DNA of 64,000 bases from Flavobacterium zhairuonense (GTDB lineage Bacteria; Bacteroidota; Bacteroidia; Flavobacteriales; Flavobacteriaceae): NCBI RefSeq assembly GCF_004352915.1, contig NZ_SJSY01000076.1, forward strand, positions 558,001 to 622,000, in the 5' to 3' direction. The position numbers and the translations under genes are program-made. The notes below the pieces were generated by a model, which was not told the origin of the DNA, did no database searches, and saw only the letters and a program-made list of their open reading frames with translations. Each line of letters starts with the position of its first letter. The first letter of the stretch is position 1. This document shows positions 9,033 to 17,822 of this stretch, in pieces.

Positions 9033-9400
9033 ATTTTGCTCAAAACAAGCAGTAACTTATCAACATCAACTGGTTTTGAAATATAATCATCTGCCCCAGC
9101 CTCTAAACATTTTTCTTTATCCCCCGTCATTGCCTGAGCTGTAACCGCAACCACAAAAGTAGATTTTCGTGACGGAATAGCTTTTATTAACGGAATCGCA
9201 TCATAGCCATCCATTTCCGGCATCATCATATCCAATAAAACGGCGTCAATCTTTTCATCAGATTCTAAAATTTTTAATGCATCTTCGGCACTTAAGCAAG
9301 ACAAACAATCAAAAGATTTGGCTCGTAAAGTGTTTTCTAATGCAAAAATATTTCTAGAATCATCATCTATAATCAAAAGTCTTTTTTTACTCATAAACAC
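9029..9400 (-). CDS. Single-domain response regulator
   Basis: The 123-aa product is a lone REC domain: acidic pocket IIDDDSRN (10-17), phospho-acceptor D57 in LLDMMMPEMDGYD, conserved Thr in AVTAQAMTG and Lys in YISKPVD. It has no output domain. It closely resembles the last receiver of the upstream hybrid kinase (shared DMMMP.MDGY, TA.AMTGD.EKC..AGA.DYI.KPVD), so it may have arisen from it by duplication. It is 28 bp downstream of that kinase gene and overlaps cheR by 4 bp. Translation may also start at the second ATG (codon 3). Confidence 0.92.
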   Translation of the reverse strand: MFMSKKRLLIIDDDSRNIFALENTLRAKSFDCLSCLSAEDALKILESDEKIDAVLLDMMMPEMDGYDAIPLIKAIPSRKSTFVVAVTAQAMTGDKEKCLEAGADDYISKPVDVDKLLLVLSKI

Positions 9401-9428
9401 ATCTTAATTTATTCTTGTGTCGTTCTTT

Positions 9429-12400
9429 TTAAACCTTATCATAAAGCCAAACACGTAATAATGATAATAATTGATCCACATCTACAGGCTTTGTGATATA
9501 ATCTGAAGCACCCGCCTTGATGCATTTTTCACGATCTCCCGTCATTGCTTTTGCCGTGACAGCAATCAGAGGCAAATTCAAGAATTTCGGGTTTGCTCTT
9601 ATCTTTTCGGCTGTTTCGTATCCGTCCATATTTGGCATCATCATATCCAACAAAACAACATCAGTATCTGGATTTTCATTCAAAATTTTGATAGCTTCAT
9701 TTCCATCAAAAGCCGTAATAATATTCATTTTAAAAACTTCTAAAGCTTTTGTCAGCGAATAAATATTGCGTACGTCATCATCAACAATCAGCACTTTTTT
9801 CTCATGCAGAATATTGTTTAGTAAATTTAGCTTTTTATGCCCATCATTCTTGTTTTTTCCATCTTTTTTATCTTCGACCAAATGCAAGAAAAGCGAAACC
9901 TCATCAAGCATTCTTTGATATGAATGGGCCGTTTTTACGATAATAGAATCGGCATACTTTTTAATTTTCACTTCTTCTTTTAGCGACAAGCTTTTTCCTG
10001 TAAACACAATTACGGGCAATTTTTCCAAACCTGGGTTTTTCTTTACACCATCCAAGATTTGATATGCTTGTTTGTCTGGAATTCCCATATCGAGAATTAC
10101 GCAATCTACTTCTTTTTTATTGAGTGCTTGAATTCCTTCAGAAACCTCACTTTTTATTTCTGAATTGATATTATACGTTTCCAAGAAAAAAGCTAATGCT
10201 TTTGCATGTTTTGGATTGTCTTCAATGATCAACACTTTTTGCGCTTCTTTGTTGATGATGTGCTCGATTCTCAAAAACACTTCCGGAATCTTGTCAAAAG
10301 CGACTGGCTTGTCTAAAAAGTCAACCGCGCCTTTCAACAAACTTTCCTGTTTTAATTTATGCGAAGACATGATATGCACTGGAATGTGTTTTGTTTCCAA
10401 ATTGTTTTTCATCTCTTCCAAAACTTCCCAGCCGCTCTTTACCGGAAGTTCAATATCCAGCAGAATTCCGACCGGTTTATACAATAATGCAAAATTCAAA
10501 GCATGATCTCCGCGAACTGCAACTACCGCCTTATATCCTTTTTTATTAGCAAAAGCCAATAGTGATTTGGCAAAATTGACATCATCTTCAATAATCAAAA
10601 TTACTTTGTCACCTTCTTTAACAGCATTTCTGTCATCATCAATTTCGTCAGGAATTATTGGGCTTATGTATTTTTTTGCAACCGCGGGCTCTTGTTCAGG
10701 TTCAATTTCAGCAAAATCAGTTGGAGGTATTTTCTCTACATTCACTTTGTTATAAGCCGAACCAAACACTGGAAGGCATAATGTAAACGAGCTTCCTTCA
10801 TTGACTTTGCTATGAAGAATGATTTCTCCTTTTAATAATTTGGCCAATTCTCTGCTGATTGACAATCCTAAACCAGTTCCGCCGTATTTACGTTTTGTTG
10901 ATCCGTCAGCCTGTTGAAAGGCTTCAAAAACAAGTGGTTGTTTCTCTACGGGAATACCAATCCCTGTATCTTTTACAATAAAACAAATGATTTTTTCATC
11001 ATCAGTATCGACTTTTATTTCAAGGCTGACTTTTCCTTTCTCTGTAAATTTAATGGCATTCGAAATCAGATTTTTCAGAATTTGTTCCAAACGCATTTTA
11101 TCTGTTTTGATAACAATTGGCGCTTCTTTAGAGATAATCTCAAAATCGATTCCTTTTTCTTTGGCAACCAAATTGAATAAATTCCAAAGCGTATCTGTAA
11201 TTTCTTTAGTGGAAACATCCAAGAATTCTAATTCCATTTTTCCAGCTTCGATTTTTGACAAATCCAGAATCTCATCAATCAGGCCCAACAAACTGTTTCC
11301 TGAACTTTGAATCACTTTTGCAAACTCAATTTCCTCATTGTTCATGCTTTTGTTATTATTTTCAGATAACAATCGGCTTAAAAGAAGTATTGAATTTAAA
11401 GGCGTTCTTAATTCGTGCGACATATTGGCTAAAAACTCCGATTTATAACGCGTTGTAAGTTCTAAAGCTTCAGATTTTTTCTGAATTTCGTTGTTTTTTT
11501 CTTCCAACAAAACGCTTCTTTCAGACAATTCTTCATTGGTTTGTTCCAATTCTTCTTGTTGCACTCGCAATTCTTCTTCAGAAGCTTGAAGTTTTTCTGT
11601 CTGCGCTTCTAACTCTGCATTAATTGCTTCTAGTTCGGTATGTTGCTGTTGTAATTCTTCCGATTGTGATTTTGTTTCTTCAAGCAACTCCATTACTCGT
11701 CTTCTATTTTGAGTCGATCTGATCGCAATTCCGATATTTCCTGCAACTGTTTTTAAAAACTCCAAGTGCAGATCTGAAAACCCATAAATACTTGCCAATT
11801 CAAGCGCGCCTTCCACTTTATTATCTAGCAAAGGCAGAGCGACAATATGCGTCGGTTTGATTTGCCCTAAAGCATAATTAATTTGTATATTATCTGAAGT
11901 TAAGGTCTTTAATTCCAACATCGTACGAGATGAAATTGCTTGCCCAATAAGGCCATCTCCTTTTTTAATACGTTCCCTATTTTTGCTTGGTATGTAGCTA
12001 TAACCGCCAGCAGCTACAAGCTCATCTCCATCAATCACATATAAAACTCCAGCACTGCTGTTGGTATAATTACACAAAAATTCTATGATGTCTTTAGATA
12101 GTTTTTCTAATGCTTTATCACCAAGCATGGTATTATTCAATTCGGCGATGCCGGTTTGAAGCCATTCTTTTTGTGACAACAAATCAAAAGAATTTTTAAG
12201 GCTAACGCTCATTGTATTTAATGACTCTCCAACACTTCCGAGTGCGTCAGCTTTTTTATCATCTACTCGAATATCATAATTTCCGTTTGAAATATTATTT
12301 GCAATTGTACTAATCGCTTCGATTCTTTGAGCCGTTTCGATATCTTTTTTCTCTAATTCATTTTGCAATGCTGCACGCTCATTATAATCTTTCAAAATTC

Positions 12401-12998
12401 GAGTCAAGAAAACTACCGAAATTAGAAAAGCAATAAAAAATGCTACCACAATTAAAATCAAACTATAAGTTCCATATCGTTCAGAATTGGCATTTCGCTC
12501 TGCTAAAAGTCCTTGTTCTGTACTTTCTGTTTTTTTAATCGAAGTACGAATTTCAGTCATCATATTTCGTCCTTCATTCAAATCAAAAACCAATGTTTCT
12601 TTATTCAAACGCTTCTTAACAATCTGATTGTTCAAGTATTTAAAGAAATTTTCGCGAAGCACTTTTAATTCGGCCAATTGTTTTTGCTGCGAAGGATTAT
12701 CGACAGTAAGTTCTTCTACTTTTTCAAAATAACCATTAGATTTTGCTTCAGCATCTCTAAATCGCTCAACAAATTGTTCATCGCCCGTAATCAAGTAACC
12801 GCGCATGCTAGTTTGTGCTTCAATAATTACCGAAGATCCTTCGTTTAAATTATAAATCACTTCCTGTGTATGGTTGACCCAAAAATTACTATTCAGCAAA
12901 CTTTTAATGCTGATAAACGAAGCAACAGAACTTATTGTAAGCACCAATAATGACACTAAAGAGCTGATTAGCAAATTTCTTTTAAAGTTATTCTTCAT
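9429..12998 (-). CDS. Hybrid sensor histidine kinase: CHASE3-HAMP-GAF-HisKA-HATPase-REC-REC-REC
   Basis: This 1189-aa membrane kinase has TM1 at about residues 10-32, a CHASE3-type periplasmic helical domain (about 38-175, with the ITGDEQFVERFRDAE region), TM2 at about 177-200 and a HAMP region (about 200-260). A GAF domain (about 285-435) and a long Gln/Glu-rich coiled coil (about 438-515) follow. The HisKA domain has phospho-acceptor H528 in MSHELRTPLNS, and the HATPase_c domain has DTGIGIP and GGTGLGLSI. Three receivers follow, with LLDIELP, ILDMGIP and LLDMMMP acceptor sites. The multiple receivers suggest a phosphorelay with the lone REC and the REC-HK of the same operon. The stimulus is unknown. 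It starts 16 bp after the REC-HK gene. Confidence 0.93.
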   Translation of the reverse strand: MKNNFKRNLLISSLVSLLVLTISSVASFISIKSLLNSNFWVNHTQEVIYNLNEGSSVIIEAQTSMRGYLITGDEQFVERFRDAEAKSNGYFEKVEELTVDNPSQQKQLAELKVLRENFFKYLNNQIVKKRLNKETLVFDLNEGRNMMTEIRTSIKKTESTEQGLLAERNANSERYGTYSLILIVVAFFIAFLISVVFLTRILKDYNERAALQNELEKKDIETAQRIEAISTIANNISNGNYDIRVDDKKADALGSVGESLNTMSVSLKNSFDLLSQKEWLQTGIAELNNTMLGDKALEKLSKDIIEFLCNYTNSSAGVLYVIDGDELVAAGGYSYIPSKNRERIKKGDGLIGQAISSRTMLELKTLTSDNIQINYALGQIKPTHIVALPLLDNKVEGALELASIYGFSDLHLEFLKTVAGNIGIAIRSTQNRRRVMELLEETKSQSEELQQQHTELEAINAELEAQTEKLQASEEELRVQQEELEQTNEELSERSVLLEEKNNEIQKKSEALELTTRYKSEFLANMSHELRTPLNSILLLSRLLSENNNKSMNNEEIEFAKVIQSSGNSLLGLIDEILDLSKIEAGKMELEFLDVSTKEITDTLWNLFNLVAKEKGIDFEIISKEAPIVIKTDKMRLEQILKNLISNAIKFTEKGKVSLEIKVDTDDEKIICFIVKDTGIGIPVEKQPLVFEAFQQADGSTKRKYGGTGLGLSISRELAKLLKGEIILHSKVNEGSSFTLCLPVFGSAYNKVNVEKIPPTDFAEIEPEQEPAVAKKYISPIIPDEIDDDRNAVKEGDKVILIIEDDVNFAKSLLAFANKKGYKAVVAVRGDHALNFALLYKPVGILLDIELPVKSGWEVLEEMKNNLETKHIPVHIMSSHKLKQESLLKGAVDFLDKPVAFDKIPEVFLRIEHIINKEAQKVLIIEDNPKHAKALAFFLETYNINSEIKSEVSEGIQALNKKEVDCVILDMGIPDKQAYQILDGVKKNPGLEKLPVIVFTGKSLSLKEEVKIKKYADSIIVKTAHSYQRMLDEVSLFLHLVEDKKDGKNKNDGHKKLNLLNNILHEKKVLIVDDDVRNIYSLTKALEVFKMNIITAFDGNEAIKILNENPDTDVVLLDMMMPNMDGYETAEKIRANPKFLNLPLIAVTAKAMTGDREKCIKAGASDYITKPVDVDQLLSLLRVWLYDKV

Positions 12999-13014
12999 AG
13001 ATCTAATTTATATT

Positions 13015-14229
13015 TTACTCGTATTTTAAAGGAAGCACAATAATAAAGCTTGCGCCCTTGCCTACTTGACTTTTAGCCGTGATTAATCCGTTATGTTTCT
13101 CGATGATTTTTTTTGCAATTGCCAGTCCAATTCCTGTTCCTTCGTAAGTTTGGCGGTCATTGAGACTTTGAAAAATAATGAATATTCTGTCCAGATAAAT
13201 TTCATCAAACCCAATTCCGTTATCTTTTACCGTGATGCGGCAAAATTTTCCATCGGGAGAAGTTGGACTATCAAAAGACTTTTCGACTATTAATTCTGAA
13301 GTGATTTCAATTAATGGCGGTTCATTTGCACCCGAAAACTTAATGGCATTCCCAATAAGATTTTGAAAAACCTGACGCAATTGACTCGGAATACTATCAA
13401 TTGTAGGAAGTTCAGAAGTTTTTACCGTTGCATTTTTTCGGTCAATCAAATAATCAAAATCGGAGAGCACTTCCTGCAGTACTACATTTAGATCGGTTGT
13501 TTCCGGTTTTACTTGTGCCGACAATCGAGAATATGCCAAAAGATCCGTGATCAAAGTCTGCATTCTTTCAGCAGATTTTATCGTGCGATCTACATAATCA
13601 ATTGCTTTTGCATCGGTAGTTAGATAAAGATCTTTTATGATTTTAATAAAAATTTGAATTTTACGTATTGGCTCATTCAAATCATGTGAAACCACCCATG
13701 CAAATTGCTGCAATTCATGGTTTTTCAGCTCCAATTCTTCATTTTTCAAAACCAATTCCTTAGTTCTTTCAGCAATTTTGATTTCGAGATTGTCCTGCGC
13801 TTCTTTTCTGATTTTTATTTCTTTTGAGAGAAGATCTTTGATTCCTTTTAGTTCGTTTTGCTGTTCGTAAATTTTGATGAAGGTTTTTACTTTAAGCATC
13901 AGCAAATCAGTATCAACAGGTTTTGTGATATATTCCACGGCACCGGTTTCGTAGCCTTTAAAAATATATTTTTTTTCGATATTTAAAGCCGAAAGAAAGA
14001 TAACCGGTATATCTTTTGTCCGTTTATTTCCCGAAAGGATTTTCACAACTTCAAAGCCATCAAGACCTGGCATCTGGACATCCATAATAATGAGGCAATA
14101 ATTTGTCTTTAAAATTTTCCTCAGTGCTTCTTCCCCAGATTCGGCAGAATCGACATCAATATTATGCAGCTCCAAAGTTTTCTTTAAGGCAATAATATTT
14201 GCCTTTATATCGTCTACAATTAATACCAT
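13015..14229 (-). CDS. Cytoplasmic REC-HisKA-HATPase kinase (response regulator/kinase fusion)
   Basis: The 404-aa product has an N-terminal receiver (D50 in IIMDVQMPGLDG, Lys in YITKPVD), a coiled-coil linker (about 125-175), a HisKA domain with H182 in VVSHDLNEPIRKI, and an HATPase_c domain with DNGIGFD and GTGIGLAIAKKI. It has no membrane segment. As the first gene of the five-gene operon it may receive phosphate on its REC and pass it to the large hybrid kinase, or the reverse. The reading frame begins directly at the first beta-strand of REC, and no in-frame upstream start is evident. Confidence 0.92.
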   Translation of the reverse strand: MVLIVDDIKANIIALKKTLELHNIDVDSAESGEEALRKILKTNYCLIIMDVQMPGLDGFEVVKILSGNKRTKDIPVIFLSALNIEKKYIFKGYETGAVEYITKPVDTDLLMLKVKTFIKIYEQQNELKGIKDLLSKEIKIRKEAQDNLEIKIAERTKELVLKNEELELKNHELQQFAWVVSHDLNEPIRKIQIFIKIIKDLYLTTDAKAIDYVDRTIKSAERMQTLITDLLAYSRLSAQVKPETTDLNVVLQEVLSDFDYLIDRKNATVKTSELPTIDSIPSQLRQVFQNLIGNAIKFSGANEPPLIEITSELIVEKSFDSPTSPDGKFCRITVKDNGIGFDEIYLDRIFIIFQSLNDRQTYEGTGIGLAIAKKIIEKHNGLITAKSQVGKGASFIIVLPLKYE

Positions 14230-14341
14230 TCTTTGCGGGGGAATAAAAAGTTATGAATTAAATGCTTTTTGTTTGAAATGTTTTACGCCAGATATTCAAA
14301 GCATCTGATCCTACTTTGAAAAACAGCTTTAGCGCAACTTT

Positions 14342-14349
14342 CAAATTTA
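14342..14349 (-). promoter_or_regulatory. Candidate -7 element of the signalling operon
   Basis: Minus-strand TAAATTTG fits the Bacteroidota TAnnTTTG motif about 115 bp before the REC-HK start codon. No TTG at the expected -33 spacing is obvious, so the call is tentative. Confidence 0.3.
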
Positions 14350-14507
14350 TAAAGAAAAGTTAAAAATGACTTTCATTGAAAATCTAATTCGTTATATAAT
14401 TCCCATGTTTTAACATAAAAAAATACATTTTTTTTGAGGCAATCTTATAATTCTTTCAGTCAAAAAAGCTCCTAAAAACTTGATAAATTGCTTTAAATTA
14501 AATTATT

Positions 14508-15353
14508 ATGGAAAAGAAAAAGACATTTCCTGAACAAAAACAGGAACTTCCCGGAAATGAATATTTAATGCATCCTGAACCCCAAATTATCAGGGAAAAT
14601 TATGTCGGAAGCGGGAAACTTTTCAAAAAAGTTGCCTTTATAACTGGCGGAGACAGCGGTATTGGACGAAGTGTGGCGGTTCATTTTGCCCGAGAAGGTG
14701 CCAATATTGCAATTGTTTATTTAAAAGAAGATAAAGATGCCTTAAAAACGAAGGAATTAATTGAGAAAGAAGGGCAAGAATGTTTGCTAATAAGTGGCGA
14801 TTTGAAGGATGAGAAATTCTGTAAAAATGCCGTAAAAAAATGTGTCGACACCTTTAAAAAAATCAATGTTTTAGTCAATAATGCAGCTGTCCAATTTCCG
14901 CAAAGCGAATTAGAAAAAATTACAGCAACTCAACTTAAGAAAACTTTTGAAACCAATATTTATCCTTATTTCTACATCACAAAAGCTGTTTTGCCTTTTT
15001 TAAATGAAAATGACACTATCGTAAACACAAGTTCTGTCACAGCATATCGTGGCAGTGAACATTTAGCCGATTATGCAAGTACGAAAGGTGCTATTGTAAG
15101 TTTTACAAAATCGTTATCAACAATGCTCGCTAAAAGAAAAATTAGAGTTAATGGTGTTGCTCCTGGCCCAATATGGACCCCATTAATCGTGGCCAGTTTT
15201 GATAAACTTTCAAATTTTGGAAAAAACAATCCGATGGGAAGAGCCGGACAGCCCTCAGAAGTTGCTCCTGCCTATGTATTTCTGGCTAGTGAAGACAGCA
15301 GTTACATTACGGGACAATTTATACATATCAATGGCGGGGAAATGGTAAGTTAA
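14508..15353 (+). CDS. SDR-family oxidoreductase, YghA/general-stress-protein-39 type
   Basis: The 281-aa product has the extended N-terminus typical of this SDR subgroup (MEKKKTFPEQKQELPGNEY, then MHPEPQ). The NAD(P)-binding motif is TGGDSGIGRSV, followed by NNAAVQFPQ. The catalytic Ser is in NTSSVTAY and the Tyr-x-x-x-Lys in DYASTKGAI. The C-terminus has the GQ(P/F) and HINGG elements. Family members are NADP(H)-dependent alcohol/aldehyde dehydrogenases often induced by general stress; the substrate cannot be read from sequence. It is monocistronic, ending at a family-2 repeat, and divergent from the signalling operon. Confidence 0.88.
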   Translation: MEKKKTFPEQKQELPGNEYLMHPEPQIIRENYVGSGKLFKKVAFITGGDSGIGRSVAVHFAREGANIAIVYLKEDKDALKTKELIEKEGQECLLISGDLKDEKFCKNAVKKCVDTFKKINVLVNNAAVQFPQSELEKITATQLKKTFETNIYPYFYITKAVLPFLNENDTIVNTSSVTAYRGSEHLADYASTKGAIVSFTKSLSTMLAKRKIRVNGVAPGPIWTPLIVASFDKLSNFGKNNPMGRAGQPSEVAPAYVFLASEDSSYITGQFIHINGGEMVS

Positions 15354-15356
15354 AAA

Positions 15357-15467
15357 AAGGTTCTAAAATGTTAAGATTCTAAGTTTTTTGTAATCTACTT
15401 AATAAACCTAATTGCAGAACCGACCAACACCTTAGAACCTTAGCATCTTAGTAGCTCAGAACCTTTA
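15357..15467. repeat. CTTAG-type interspersed inverted repeat (family 2)
   Basis: The arms AAAGGTTCTAA...GATTCTAAG and CTTAGAACC...CAGAACCTTT face each other around a short AT-rich centre. They are built from repeated CTTAGNATCTTAG words. The element lies directly after the SDR stop codon and could double as a terminator. Related copies occur near 15750-15850, 24610-24885, 25870-26085 and 27310-27360. Confidence 0.65.
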
Positions 15468-15481
15468 AAAAATAAAAAAAA

Positions 15482-15742
15482 ATGAACTACATTGACATCA
15501 TAGGATTATTTGCTGGAGCGTGTATAACGTTATCTACAATTCCCCAGATTTTGAAAGTTTGGAAAACCAAGAAAGTAAAAGACATTTCACTTCGCACTTT
15601 CAGCATTCTTACTTTCGGGATATTCATTTGGATTATTTACGGAATTATAAAAAATGACCTTCCAATTATAATTACAAACAGCATTTCTTTTTGCCTTAAT
15701 CTCATTATGATTTATTTTATTGTTTATTATGAGAAAGAATAA
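15482..15742 (+). CDS. SemiSWEET-type sugar transporter (PQ-loop/MtN3)
   Basis: The 86-aa product has three predicted membrane helices (about residues 5-22, 41-58, 63-82) and the PQ motif in LSTIPQILKVWKTKKV. This matches the half-size bacterial SemiSWEETs, which dimerise in the inner membrane to carry sugars. Length and topology fit well. It is flanked on both sides by family-2 repeats and has no obvious operon partner. Confidence 0.88.
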   Translation: MNYIDIIGLFAGACITLSTIPQILKVWKTKKVKDISLRTFSILTFGIFIWIIYGIIKNDLPIIITNSISFCLNLIMIYFIVYYEKE

Positions 15743-15749
15743 GATTTTA

Positions 15750-15851
15750 AGTTGCTAAGTAAATTTTCTTTTCAAAACTTCAAAAAAAAAAATTCTGAGA
15801 TAACTTAGTTTAAAAACTTAGTATCTCAGAATCTTAGTACTTAGAATCTCT
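15750..15851. repeat. CTTAG-type repeat (family 2)
   Basis: It contains TTCTGAGATAACTTAGTT and its near reverse complement AACTTAGTATCTCAGAA (about 15792-15832) plus further CTTAG words. It lies between the convergent SemiSWEET and 15874 genes and may act as a bidirectional terminator. Confidence 0.6.
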
Positions 15852-15873
15852 TCTAATTATATATAATGCTTGG

Positions 15874-16668
15874 CTAGCTAGCTAATTTCTGGTTGTATAA
15901 TTTAAATGACCAATGATGTTTTGCTCTGAAAAGTTTAAGAGCGGTGATTGCTTCAGAAAAACTCATTGAGGAAATTCTTCTGATTTCACTCAATTGTTTT
16001 ACTGCGATGTCAATTAGAGGCTCAAATGTTTTTAAATAATTGTACGCATGTTGCTCAATTTCCATTTCTACAATATGATTCAAAATACTTTTTTTCAGAA
16101 TCGTTCCAACGATACCTTTTTCAGGCATTGTCTTGAATTGATGAATCTTTTTTGAAATCCTCGAATTTTCTTTTCCAATATAAATATAGTTTCCAGAATC
16201 ATTCGTAAAATGCTGCTTAACTTGTGAAACTAAAGGCTCGTTTTTGCTTTCGATTGTTGGCATTCCTAATAAAGTAAACTGAATGCGTTTGTGGCTTTCA
16301 AAGTATAAAACACTATTTATCACAGATGAATTGCTTAAAACTGCCGATTGATTTTTGTGCAAAATCTTTTTTTCACCATTTGAACCAAAACTATGGCACA
16401 CATTTCCGTTTTCGCAATAAACAAAAAACACTGGAGCCGACTGAAAGGCTTCGATACTTAAACTCACATCCTGATGAAAAACCAAATCAAAATGCATAAA
16501 CAAAATCTTATCGTCAAAACGAGTTCCTTTGATAGATCCTTTTGTCCATTTTGATTGGATGTCAAGATTATAATCATTGTCTTTTGCACTCAATGTGCCA
16601 TGAAAACTATCTTTAAGATCATTAAAAACAGTATCAAATTCGCCATTGTTTAAGTATAGTTTTTTCAT
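15874..16668 (-). CDS. Hypothetical protein resembling the sensor part of AraC regulators
   Basis: The 264-aa product has no signal peptide or membrane segment. The first half is beta-rich (MHFDLVFHQDVSLSIEAF, VFFVYCENG, QSAVLSNSSVINSVLYF, RIQFTLLGMP), like the cupin-type sensor half of AraC proteins. The second half is helical (ILNHIVEMEIEQHAYNYL). No AraC-type double helix-turn-helix follows; the protein ends with a short basic segment (LFRAKHHWSFKLYNQ). It could be an AraC-derived protein that lost its DNA-binding domain, or an unrelated family. I cannot assign a function. Confidence 0.6.
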   Translation of the reverse strand: MKKLYLNNGEFDTVFNDLKDSFHGTLSAKDNDYNLDIQSKWTKGSIKGTRFDDKILFMHFDLVFHQDVSLSIEAFQSAPVFFVYCENGNVCHSFGSNGEKKILHKNQSAVLSNSSVINSVLYFESHKRIQFTLLGMPTIESKNEPLVSQVKQHFTNDSGNYIYIGKENSRISKKIHQFKTMPEKGIVGTILKKSILNHIVEMEIEQHAYNYLKTFEPLIDIAVKQLSEIRRISSMSFSEAITALKLFRAKHHWSFKLYNQKLAS

Positions 16669-16833
16669 TTTGGTTTAATTTTTTAGAATGTGGTCAGTAC
16701 ACGATTTAATATATAATAACGAGTTTGGTAATTTCGTCATTTTCTATAATTCAAATTTCGTACATATTGCAAATCAAACTCTTACAGAATTTCAGTCAGA
16801 TATTTCATAATTTTTATTTGGAAGGGACAAAGT

Positions 16834-17213
16834 AACAAAGTGACATAGGTCCAAAGGTTTATTAAGCAACTTTGTTACTTTGCATCTTTGTCCCTCTGTC
16901 ACTTAAAAAAACAGCCACCTCAGAAGCAACAAAGGGGCATAAGTTCAAAATTCTATAAAGCAACTTTGTTACTTTGCGCCTCTGTCCCTCTGTCCCTTAA
17001 AAAAAACAGCCACCTCAAAAGTAACAAAGGGACATCGGTTCAAAGTTCTATAAAGCAACTTTGTTACTTTGCGCCTTTGTGCCTCTGTCACTTAAAAAAA
17101 CAGCCGCCTCAGAAGCAACAAAGGGACATCGGTTCAAAGTTCTATAAAGCAACTTTGTTACTTTGCGCCTTTGTCCCTCTGTCACTTAAAAAAAAACAGC
17201 CGCCTCAGAATTC
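16834..17213. repeat. Four tandem ~94-bp repeats
   Basis: The units start at 16834, 16928, 17023 and 17117 (spacing 94, 95, 94 bp). Each begins AACAAAGGGACATCGGTTC or a close variant, continues with GCAACTTTGTTACTTTGCGCC and ends with a poly-A run and ACAGCCGCCTCAGAA. Units 3 and 4 are almost identical, and units 1 and 2 diverge more. Within a unit, GGGACAAAG/CTTTGTCCC-like words can pair, so each unit may fold. There are no unique spacers, so this is not CRISPR. It occupies most of the 594-bp gap between the genes at 15874 and 17263. Confidence 0.85.
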
Positions 17214-17262
17214 TCTGAAACGACTGCTCCTCAGCAAAATAAAAATACCTATTTATTTTATC

Positions 17263-17601
17263 TTATGTAAGTTCACTGATATCAGCATTTTTCGAATAAT
17301 TTTTCTTCGGAATATCCTTGAAAAACTCAGCTTCATCTAAGTCGGCTGTTGGGCCATATCCTAACAAATGTGTTCCTTTAATGTGGTCTTTTGTTTCGAT
17401 TACGTATAAAATTGACATATCATCTGGATTGCTCATGCCTTCATAACGATGATGCGCTACAATATAAATTTCATCTGGCTGATACGCATATTTTGTATCA
17501 GAATCTATCAAGGTGCCTTCGTCAAATAAAAAATTTGCAGTATAACCTTCGTCTTGATATTTCTGAATATAATCGGTTTCGTGTTTTTGTTCTTTTTTCA
17601 T
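17263..17601 (-). CDS. Small conserved Bacteroidota protein (HRFEGMSNPDD-type)
   Basis: The 112-aa soluble acidic product contains HHRYEGMSNPDDMSILYVIE. This matches a widespread small Bacteroidota family with a GYT.NF segment (here GYTANFLF) and a central EGMSNPDDxSILY motif. Database entries sometimes name these phosphoribosylpyrophosphate synthetase, but no PRPP-synthetase motif is visible and I would not transfer that name. Function is unknown. The promoter should lie between this gene and the hairpin at 17757. Confidence 0.7.
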   Translation of the reverse strand: MKKEQKHETDYIQKYQDEGYTANFLFDEGTLIDSDTKYAYQPDEIYIVAHHRYEGMSNPDDMSILYVIETKDHIKGTHLLGYGPTADLDEAEFFKDIPKKNYSKNADISELT

Positions 17602-17756
17602 GATTTAAAATTTGAATTACAGTATTTGCAATCTTAGTTTCATCAAATTTCATCATACCATTCAAATAAAATTAACTCAATAGATTTTAAAATTATCTCA
17701 TTAAAAGAAGACCATATTAAATGCTGCTTTTTCATAAAATAAAAGGGACTGTTATA

Positions 17757-17804
17757 AAAGAAACACCCGATTCATTTTTAAAAAATGAATCGGGTGTTTC
17801 TTTT
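17757..17804 (-). terminator. Strong intrinsic terminator after the receiver gene
   Basis: AAAGAAACACCCGATTCATT and its exact reverse complement form a long perfect stem with T-runs on both strands. It lies 19 bp after the stop codon of the minus-strand receiver gene at 17823. Confidence 0.9.
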
Positions 17805-17822
17805 TAATTATAAATGCTGAGA

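Noticed and set aside
16834..17213. Possible CRISPR array
   Set aside because: The repeats are 94-95 bp and directly adjacent, with no unique spacers and no cas genes nearby.
16888..17340. A 150-codon open frame across the tandem repeats
   Set aside because: It is open only because the ~94-bp units lack stops in this frame. The product repeats low-complexity phrases and it runs into the real minus-strand gene at 17263.
17263..17601. Annotation as phosphoribosylpyrophosphate synthetase
   Set aside because: At 112 aa it is far too short and lacks the PRPP-binding motif. The name appears to be a propagated database error for this family.
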